Assembly (NCBI GenBank): GCA_036365145.1
Contig: JAEOAD010000034.1
Coordinates: forward strand, 21,566,001 to 21,630,000
Reading direction: 5' to 3'
DNA: 64,000 nt
From: Orientallactaga sibirica
Taxonomy: Eukaryota; Chordata; Mammalia; Rodentia; Dipodidae
In this document: one piece after another, positions 56,869 to 64,000 of the stretch
How positions within the stretch are numbered: position 1 is the first letter of the stretch
How the letters are laid out: each line of letters opens with the position of its first letter
The notes under the pieces: model-generated
Told to the model about the DNA's origin: nothing
What the model saw: only the letters and a program-made list of their open reading frames with translations
Databases searched by the model: none
Position numbers and translations under genes: made by a program

Positions 56869-57269
56869 TAACCAAGGTCTTGTATTGAGAACATACAAAA
56901 TACTCTTCAAATGGGCAGAGGACTGAAACACTTGCTTGGGAACTGTAGTGAATATTGGCTCTTCATTTGTCAAAAGCCAGGGTGAACTTTATCTCAGTTC
57001 TTAAAACTCAGCCAGGACATGCATGTGTGTTGAGGGAAGTGACAGAAGACACAGTACTGACTGGGTGGTTTCCATAAAGAGATTACGAGGGACTAGAGAG
57101 GAAAAGGGCTGGCATAAATCATGTAAAACATTGACACTGGCTGGTAGTGTAAGAATTTGTGGACTGAAGTTGCTGGAGAAAGGCCATGTTAAAGATTCCA
57201 CAAGGCTGACTGATGAACTCTGAGATTGTGGAGAGTTGGAATGTTCAGATCTAAATTCTCTAGTCCCTT

Positions 57270-57636
57270 AAATAGCTGTTCTTACCTCTGTGTTTGATCT
57301 AACATCCTTTCAACATTTGGACTGTATTATCGTAACAGACCACTAGTTTCCACCACCCCACAGCTCAGAATGTGTTCAGATGGCATTCAAGACCTGTAGC
57401 AAAGATTTCCCCGCTTTGCTGTAACCTGCCTGATATTCCCAGCGCTGTATGTGAAACATGCCTTGATTTAGCACTGTCTTTGGTGCTGTGACTATAAAAG
57501 TTCATGTGAATACTTCCACATGGAAACAAATGAGGCAACCTGAATCTGTTGTCAGGCTATGGTCACTCATATTTGGCTCAGAATAAATGATCTCTTATTC
57601 CTTTGAGGTGAGAGCTATGTTTTGTGTTGACAAACT
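57270..57636 (+). mobile_element. Possible solo LTR with TATA and poly(A) signals
   Basis: It has an LTR-like order: ccgctttgctgtaacctgcc, a TATA-like gtgactataaaag at about 57488, gtcactcatatttggctcag, an AATAAA at about 57582, then ctcttattcctttgagg. The edges are uncertain and the family is not resolved. Confidence 0.45.
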
Positions 57637-57639
57637 CTA

Positions 57640-58015
57640 TGCATTCGTTCCTTTATGTCACCATGACCACAGTACCAAGAGAATACCCTAAGAAAGAAAG
57701 GATTTACTGGGGCTCATGGTTTCAAGGGGTTTGGTCCGTGATCACTTGGCCCTGTGCACTTGAGCAGAACATTGTGAGGGTGAAAACATATGTCAGAGCC
57801 CCTTGCATCCTGTCATGGAGGACAGGAAGTAGAAAGGGGGAGCACAGGCCAGGGCAAGCTACAACCCGTAAAACACCACCTCAGTGATGTACTTCCTTTT
57901 GTTAGGCTCCACCTCCTAAAATTCCCCACAACCTCCCAAAATAGCCCAGCAGCTGGAGACCAAGTGTTGAACACAGGAACCTGAGGGAACATTTCATCTT
58001 CAGACTGTAATGGTT
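57640..58015 (-). mobile_element. Ancient LTR-like repeat
   Basis: attcgttcctttatgtcacc, aggatttactggggctcatg, caggccagggcaagctacaa, gaacctgagggaacatttca. Typical of old rodent MaLR or related repeats in reverse; exact family unknown. Confidence 0.45.
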
Positions 58016-59507
58016 TTTAAACAACATGTGCCAGCTGGAGATTTTCCTTTACTCAAAAGAACACGGATTGGGACTTGTGAAAGTACTTCATTCCCCTCAC
58101 CGCAATCAAATTCAATATGACAGGATAGCTCTAGATTATGGGGCCAGGCTTACAGGAAAGAGGGGAAGGTGTGAACCCTGTGCAGCTGAATTAAGAGTCA
58201 GCCCTGTCAATACAGACTCGTTTACAGAAAAGAAAGGCCTGCACACACTGGAACAGAGTTAGAAATGCACAGAGATGTGTGTGTATGTGAGTCATGCTCT
58301 ATCCACGTAGTTCCTCGCTCTATCCACTGGGAGGGGCTAGAGGCGGGGATCCCCTAGTTAAAACAGTACCCCAGCACCCAAATCTTGGATTCTGAATACT
58401 ATTCTCCAAGTCAAAGGAACTAAGGCTCTTGGTAGGAAGAGCTGGTGCTGGTTCTAGACTGGGGAAGCTCTAAATTGGCTTGTAATGGTTTATAAAGGTG
58501 CAGCCAGAGCAAGCAGAAAGGTAATTAAGTGAGCATATTCAGTGTGCACAGGGACGGTTCGATACACTCAGAGACCAAAGGAGAGTGACATTAGTATTCC
58601 TGAGCCCTGGCCTGCACCAAGGGCATCACAGAAACACTCCTTCTATTATAAGGAAGACTTAAAACACAAAGCCATTGCATTCTAGCTGTCATTGCCAGGC
58701 ACAAGAGGCACCAGGGAGACAAAAGAGTGGGAAGAAGTTTAGCAGAAGCAGGTTTGGGGGTAGCTGTAAAATATCTCCAGTAGCACACTGTGTGATTACA
58801 AAGGAAAAGAAGCTCACCGGTGAATGTTGGCAGCCAGCCACCTGGGCAGAGTGTCATCCGTATTTTAGAAATCATTATTGTCTTCCAGTTGTAAAAGTGA
58901 TGCTTCCTAGTTGGGGAAAAGAGAGATTATTTGCTGGCCTGGTGTCTATGAGGGGATTTCTTCTTCTCCCGTCCCTGTCCAACCCCAGGGATGGGACAGC
59001 TGATGAGAACAGTGGCAGCTCCCATCTCCTGACAGGCAATTCTAGACCTGGTGCCCTGATGAGCACTTTTTCTGTTCCACGTGAATGTGTCCCTGGACAG
59101 TCGCCCAGGTACATGCCATGCTATCCTTCACTGAAAGATGAGTAAACTCGGGCCTACAGAGGTCAACACTCGCTCAAGGGCACAGGGCACACAAATGAAG
59201 CTGCGATGGTGGGGCTTGGGGCTCCAGAACCTTCGTGTTAGCCTTGCAACCCTGGATTTGTGTGATGGAAGAAATAAGCCCTGTTGTGATCAGCAGCCGG
59301 TCACTGGGTTGTCCCTTCCTTCAGCACATGTGGTAACAGGCGCTGGTGTCCTCACACTCTGCTTTGGTGTTCGAGACTTGAAGGGTTCATCTGACCATTC
59401 AGAATGCATTGAAGTGAAAGCTGGTGCCGAGGCAGAGGGGCCGCAGTGTGGGGGCAGTGATCACAACAGGGACAGTGATGGAGAAATTGCCAAGTAGGAC
59501 AGAGCCA
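58016..59507. other. Single-copy intron with a MIR
   Basis: A MIR-like stretch at 59130-59230. Frames at 58675-59145 and 59138-59497 have no recognisable domain. Confidence 0.4.
59130..59230 (-). repeat. MIR fragment
   Basis: gaaagatgagtaaactcggg, aacactcgctcaagggcaca follow reverse MIR. Confidence 0.5.
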
Positions 59508-59520
59508 TCTTCTAACTTTT

Positions 59521-60780
59521 TTTTTAAATGAAAATTTTTTATTGACAAGTTCTATACTTACATACAAAAAAAGTATATTTCTCTCCCCTCCCCCATTCCC
59601 CTTTAGAACTCCAATCTCCATCATATCCCCTCCCTCTCTCCATTAGTCTCTCCTTTAATTTGATGTCATCATCTTTTTCTTCTATTATGAGGGTCTTGTG
59701 AAGGTATTGCTAGGCACTGCAAGGTCATGGATATCGAGGCCAATTTCTGTCTGGACAGTTGCATTGTAAGAAGTCATACCCTTCCTTTGGCTCTTCCATT
59801 CTATCCGCCCCCTCTTCCACAATGGTCCCTGAGCCTTGGAGGGTGTGACAGAGATGTTTCAGTGTTGGGCACTCCTCCATCCCTTCTTCTCAGCACTATG
59901 TTTTCTTTTGGGTCATCCCAGTGGTCATCGCCATCTGAAAAGAGAAGCTTCTCTAACAAGAAGTGAGAGTAGAGTTAATATGTAAATATGAACATTAAAG
60001 CGTAGTGCTTTCAGGGTAGCTTGGTGGGAATAATATATACATTTAACCAGACAAGCGCAGGCTTTATATCCCTAAGGCTCATGACTGCCATAGACTTTTG
60101 CTTAGGTTTTTCAGTACCAGATATGTATTCCCTCCCATAGAGAGGGCCTTCAGTCCAATTATGGAGCAGTTGGTTACCCCAAGAGCAGACATGCCACTAT
60201 TGCACCCATTCAGTCATTGGGCCTGTCTGGCCAAACTTGAATTTTCAGTGTCCACTGTTTTCACTGCTGATGACTTCTGTCTCCCATAGGGCTGCATGCA
60301 GTGCAGCTGTTTTCCAGCTTTCAGTTGGCTGGTCTACAGGGAGAAGGTTTTCTGCTCAGCACCAGCTTGCTTTCTCAGTGACCTTGCCTCTCAGGCAAGA
60401 GATATCTTCAGCAATAAAGTCTTATCATCTGTTTCTCAAGGGTGACCAAGGGCTTTGGCAATAGCCTTTAATGTTTTGGAGGCTACCAGGACCTCCTTGG
60501 TCAACAACTCACTGGAAGGCATCCCATCCCAGGCACTGAAAATTTTCTAGTAACAGTCTATAGCTTCTGGATATGCCATTATTCAAAAAAGTAAGTTTAC
60601 ATAAGTCTTATTCACACTATCTTGAATTTTGACTGACCCTCCCCCCTGCCTTTCTTTTACTCATTCTCATCCCATGGCCTAGCTTAGGCCATTCCCCTCC
60701 CTGTAATCTGTTCTTCTACTTACATATGTGCAATACCATACACTTAAATCCTTCCCTCTCCTGCCTCCCTTATAGCCCTT
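59521..60780 (-). mobile_element. L1 3' UTR, long copy
   Basis: Poly(A) complement, ttattgacaagttctatact, shared 3' UTR, upstream to ctcccttatagccctttt. A DIP follows directly. Approximate duplication tcttctaactttt (59508-59520) and tcttctagctttt (60998-61010) encloses L1 plus DIP. Confidence 0.9.
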
Positions 60781-60997
60781 TTAAAAAATATTTTATTTAT
60801 TTATTTGAGAGAGAGAAATACAGAAATAGGCAGAAAGAATGGGCACACCAGGGCCTCCAGCCACTGCAAACAAACTCCAGATGCATGCGCCCTCTTGTGC
60901 ATCTGGCTTACATGGGTTCTGGAGAATCAAGCCTTGAATGGGGGTCCTTAGGCTTCACAGGCAAGCATTTTACTGCTAAGCCATCTCTCCAGCCCTG
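60781..60997 (-). repeat. DIP SINE joined to L1 5' end
   Basis: Complete element: tail aaaaaatattttatttattt, body, head agccatctctccagccct. No target duplication of its own. Confidence 0.9.
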
Positions 60998-61010
60998 TCT
61001 TCTAGCTTTT

Positions 61011-62439
61011 CAAGATGCACAGTACCACAATAACAACCAGTGTTTGGGGGCAAGGGCTGAGTGCTGGGCACAATTATTATGGCCTCCTACAGGCCCAGAG
61101 AGGTTGAGCAACTTGCTCAGGGTCACATAGCTGGTAGGTGGAGGAGCTGGGATCGGACCTGAGATGATTGGGTGCTTGGTCCTAAAAATTTTGTTCCTGC
61201 CTTTCCCTGTGCTCGTAGCCTTTCAGCCAGTTCTAGCAGCTCTTGCCATGGTGCCTTTGTGAAGTGGTCCTTGGCAGGCTAGGGAAGATATGAGACAGGG
61301 CCTGCCCTGTGGGTGGCTGTGTTTAGCACCCTCTGAGAATGCAGACAGGCGCACGATGGACATCTCTACTTCAGACTTGCCTCTGTGTGGTGTGGCTCAG
61401 CCCCTCTTCCCCCACTTCTGGCATCTTGATGACATTGGCACCAAAGTGGCCTATCAGTGGCCACTCCCTACAAGCCCTGCCCCTCCAGGTTGTCATCCAC
61501 AGACATGCCCAGGAAGAGGCCTGATGGCCATGTCCTCATTTTATCAGAGGAGAACCTAATACTCTGTGAGCTTCAGCAATTTGCACGCAAGCCAGCAAGC
61601 CGGCTGAGAGAGCAGGCTATGAGGCCCAATCCGCAGGGCTCCCCGTCACTGGGAAAGGATTTGTCTCATTTCTCTGAATCCACCCCTACCCCCATGATGG
61701 AAAGCCACCTGTCACTTGCTCACTCACACCTTGTCATCAGAGTAGCTGCACAAGATTCATGTCCCTGAATCTGTGCAAGAAGTATGCCTAGTGATTGCTC
61801 GGTCACTGAGTGGTGCCAGCCCTGAGCAAGAAAGGGAGCTGAGGCCGAGTTGTGGCAGTGGCTCCCATCCCCACTGAGGGCAGAGTCTGGCTACAAATTC
61901 AACCAGGCAGGCAGGATGTACACACTGTGGGGGTCATCAACTGCTGTATGACTGGAGATGAGGCTGATTCCGTGGGAGGAAATTCATGCCTGGTACTGAG
62001 AACCAAAAGAAGTCTATGGACAGGTCACAGACCCTGGAAGGAAGCCCCCACCATTCTTTAGTTAAGGTGAGAAGATGCTCCCCTCAGAAAATCTTCCAAG
62101 TGACTTTCAAGGTGACTGAGACAGAAGTTCACCACTGACGCTGCATGTCAGCACAAAGGTGTTATCTGAGGGAAACTGAAGGCAAGAGCAGCCACCCCTC
62201 TACCTGCTGTGCTGGGCCCTGTAGATCCCTGGAAAATGGTGTCACGTGATGGTTAAAAGCATACCCTGCAGGCAGGCTCACCCCCCTATGAGCATCCATA
62301 ATGGACAGCCATCTTTCCCAAGAGCCCAGAAGTGATTTCTCCTTGAGAAAGCGTGTGTCTGTCGTGCCCACAGGGCTGCAATCCTTCTCAGTCCTTCCTC
62401 GTAATACTCTTACAACCTGGTATGTATATATAGTGTGCA
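61011..62439. other. Single-copy intron with a MIR
   Basis: A MIR at 61075-61175. Frames at 61290-61768 overlap each other and show no known domain. Confidence 0.4.
61075..61175 (-). repeat. MIR SINE
   Basis: cagagaggttgagcaacttg, ctcagggtcacatagctggt, gagctgggatcggacctga: close match to reverse MIR. Confidence 0.8.
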
Positions 62440-62774
62440 GATATATATGTATGCTTGTTAGTATGTGTAGGCACATGTGTGTGTGCAGGTGTTTGTGCAT
62501 GTGGAGGCCATAGGTTGACAATGGGTGTCTTCCTCAGTCGTTCTCCACTTAACTTTTTGAGACTGGGTCTCTCAGTGAACCTGGAGCTTACTTTTTCCAC
62601 GAACCTAGTTAAGTAGCCAGTCCCAGGGGTCCTCCTGTCTCTGCCTCCCCAGCACTAGGATTTAAGATGTGTTCCACCAAGCCCAGCTTTTATGAAGGTG
62701 TCAGGGATCCAAACTCAGGACCTCATACTTACGTGGCAAGCGCTTTACCCACTGGGCCATCTCCTCTGCCCCTT
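62440..62774 (-). repeat. B3 SINE
   Basis: GT-rich start, aggccataggttgacaatgg, actgggtctctcagtgaacc, gggccatctcctctgcccc head. Confidence 0.8.
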
Positions 62775-62963
62775 ACCTGGGTGTTGAAATGGCTGCTGAT
62801 GAGGTATTGAATGAATTGTCCATGGTCGAGGTGCCCAGTGCCTCGGCTTGACCTCACTGCAGCCCTGGCTAGGGCAGTACTTATTCCAGGCAGACCACCT
62901 CCAGAATGATTCGGTCTAAGGAGACCAGTTAGAGCTGAGCCCCACTGAGATGTTCCCATTGTC

Positions 62964-63050
62964 ACAGTTCCCTCCTCACTGCTGGCAGAACGCACCCAAC
63001 CAAAAGCAGCTAGGGGAGGAAAGGGCTTATTTTGGTTGATAGACTTTAGG
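62964..63050 (-). mobile_element. Fragment of MaLR-type LTR
   Basis: cactgctggcagaacgcacc, ccaaccaaaagcagctaggg, gggcttattttggttgatag: same family as 51990-52342, one end only. Confidence 0.65.
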
Positions 63051-63089
63051 GGAGTCTAACACTTTCTTTTCTCCTCTCATGGGACCTTT

Positions 63090-63310
63090 CTGGATTCCTG
63101 ACCTGTATATGCACTGACTCCCACATAAATACACGTGTACATAAAAATTAGAAGCAAGGATCTGTATATGAGAGAGAACACACAGTGTGTGTCTTTCTGA
63201 GCCTTGGTCACCTCACTTAATACAGTATTTTCCAGATTCATCTATTTTCCACACACTTCATAATTTCATTATTCTTTGTAGTTGAATAAAATTCCCCATT
63301 GTGCCCACGT
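63090..63310 (-). mobile_element. Old L1 ORF2/3' UTR fragment
   Basis: gatctgtatatgagagagaa, gagccttggtcacctcactt, gttgaataaaattccccatt parallel the ORF2 end seen at 22860-23030 and 32180-32340. Confidence 0.7.
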
Positions 63311-64000
63311 ACAAGTGAAAGTCCCACGTTCCTGATACTGCTCCAGCAGCAGTTAAACTTCAGTACGAGTTTGGAGGGGAACCAGCATTCGAAGCCCTGC
63401 AGGTGCTGTTCTGAGGGTATCCTGGGCATGGCAGAGCCACCTGGTCTGCTCTACACTCAGCTGGTTGAGTGAGGATGAGGGATGCAGGAATGGTCCTTGC
63501 CCTGGGGTGAGAGCATGTGTCATCTGACACTATGGTTCCCTGGAGAACTGGCTGCGTCCATTGTGTCCACACTCTGTCCTGGCCACTATCACCACCTAGG
63601 TTTTTCTGGCCCACACAGCAAGCCTGTGGTAAGACTTCTTATCCCTTGTCGATTGATGTGAGGCTCAGAGAGGCTCCATGACTTACTCAAGGTCACACCA
63701 CCAGGAAGTTGCAGAGCCAGTCCTTGAACCCAGGCAGGCTGATAGGGAGTTCTTGTGGTCAGCCAGTACACTCCCCTGTTCAGCTGAGACCTTCAGTGTA
63801 GGTCACAAGACTCACTGCAGCCACACAATGAGGTGGCTGGGTCCTGCAGGGCGAGGGCTCAGTGAGCAGATTCTGGCTGGACTCTGTGCTTGAGACTGAG
63901 GTCTGGACCCTGTGTGGTACTATGGTCAGGTGTGGCGTGGAGACTTGCACGCAGAGCAGTGGAGGAAGAGCTCCCTTGAAGAGCCGGCAGGGGCAAGCAC
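63311..64000. other. Single-copy intron with a MIR
   Basis: A MIR at 63640-63745 (gaggctcagagaggctccat, caaggtcacaccaccaggaa, cttgaacccaggcagg). Nothing else recognised. Confidence 0.45.
63640..63745 (-). repeat. MIR SINE
   Basis: cagagaggctccatgactta, ctcaaggtcacaccacc and gtccttgaacccaggc follow reverse MIR. Confidence 0.75.

Larger units (their letters stand above)
53820..57000 (+). pseudogene. Decayed L1 ORF2 split by six or more insertions
   Basis: The pieces are collinear with L1 ORF2. 53820-54375 covers the stretch before and at the start of the reverse transcriptase domain (frame reads RPISLMSINADI, then HSQVGLIRGVQ). 54664-54837 and 55033-55145 follow, then 55925-56160, 56395-56450 and 56870-56990 (caaatgggcagaggactgaa). 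Stops and frameshifts are frequent, so it is an old dead copy. Insertions between the pieces are B1s, DIPs, an L1 3' end and a B3. Confidence 0.72.
45139..64000 (+). other. Whrn: Whrn intron 3 (5' part)
   Basis: The intron begins with the donor gtaagg. The rest of PDZ2 (expected to start with GDQILEVNG) was looked for and not seen, so exon 4 probably lies beyond 64000. The content is L1, LTR and SINE repeats with single-copy intron between them. Confidence 0.82.

Noticed and set aside
58675..59145. 156-codon + strand frame in intron 3
   Set aside because: No match to the missing part of whirlin PDZ2 or to any family I know, and it runs into a MIR.
45139..64000. Search for Whrn exon 4
   Set aside because: No stretch encoding the GDQILEVNG continuation after an AG acceptor was seen in intron 3. 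I judge it lies outside, although a by-eye search can miss a short exon.
1..64000. CRISPR arrays, tRNA or rRNA genes, bacterial operons
   Set aside because: None seen. tRNA-like A and B boxes belong to DIP, B3 and ID SINEs, and the regular repeats are microsatellites or the minisatellite at 26662-26985.

Overview
This is a stretch of rodent nuclear genome and almost certainly an intronic part of the whirlin gene (Whrn), read on the + strand. Only two coding exons are supported: 33811-34029 (73 codons) and 45013-45138 (42 codons). Joined, they read in one frame through the end of PDZ1, the inter-PDZ linker and the first half of PDZ2 of whirlin, the scaffold of the Usher type 2 complex in hair cells and photoreceptors. 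Their sizes match exons 2 and 3 of the human gene as I remember it (c.619-837 and c.838-963). So 1-33810 is the 3' part of intron 1, 34030-45012 is all of intron 2 (10,983 bp), and 45139-64000 is the 5' part of intron 3. I did not find exon 4.

The organism is inferred from the repeats. B1 (7SL-derived) and B3-like SINEs mark a rodent of the mouse-related clade. The most frequent SINE is a tRNA-derived element of about 200 bp that begins GGCTGGAGAGATGGCTTAG, carries a clear B box (GGTTCGATTCC) and ends in a CT-rich stretch followed by (AATA)n. I recognise it as the DIP element of jerboas and relatives, so a dipodoid rodent such as Jaculus is the best guess. No bacterial, plasmid or phage features are present.

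Layout. 1-5706: SINE-rich intron 1 with a 179-bp tandem duplication inside a B1 cluster (1611-1987), a largely single-copy block (2322-4440) and a nested B3 (4656-5580). 5707-11524: a near-identical tandem duplication of about 2.9 kb, carrying a MaLR-type LTR, an old B1, a DIP and part of a B3. 11525-21120: single-copy intron with scattered SINEs, an ancient L1 end and a long (CTTT)n tract. 21337-23961: a 5'-truncated L1 with a DIP inside it and another at its 5' end. 23962-28983: mostly single-copy, with a previously unlabelled minisatellite of about 55 bp x 6 (26662-26985). 28984-33095: dense repeats, including an L1 inside an L1 inside a DIP. 33811-34029: exon 2. 34030-45012: intron 2, with old L1, B4-like, LTR and DIP elements nested at 37250-39005. 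45013-45138: exon 3. 45139-64000: intron 3, with a group of MaLR-type LTRs (51990-53288), a decayed L1 ORF2 spread over about 3 kb and opened by later insertions (53820-57000), a possible DIP-L1 chimeric insertion (59521-60997), and ordinary intron.

No new protein system is visible. The points of interest are structural: the 2.9-kb duplication and its junction inside a B3, the perfect 179-bp duplication, the minisatellite, the nested retroelements that give a relative order of insertion, and the possible SINE-L1 template-switch insertion. Repeat family names come from recognition by eye and their ends are approximate, usually within about 10-20 bp.
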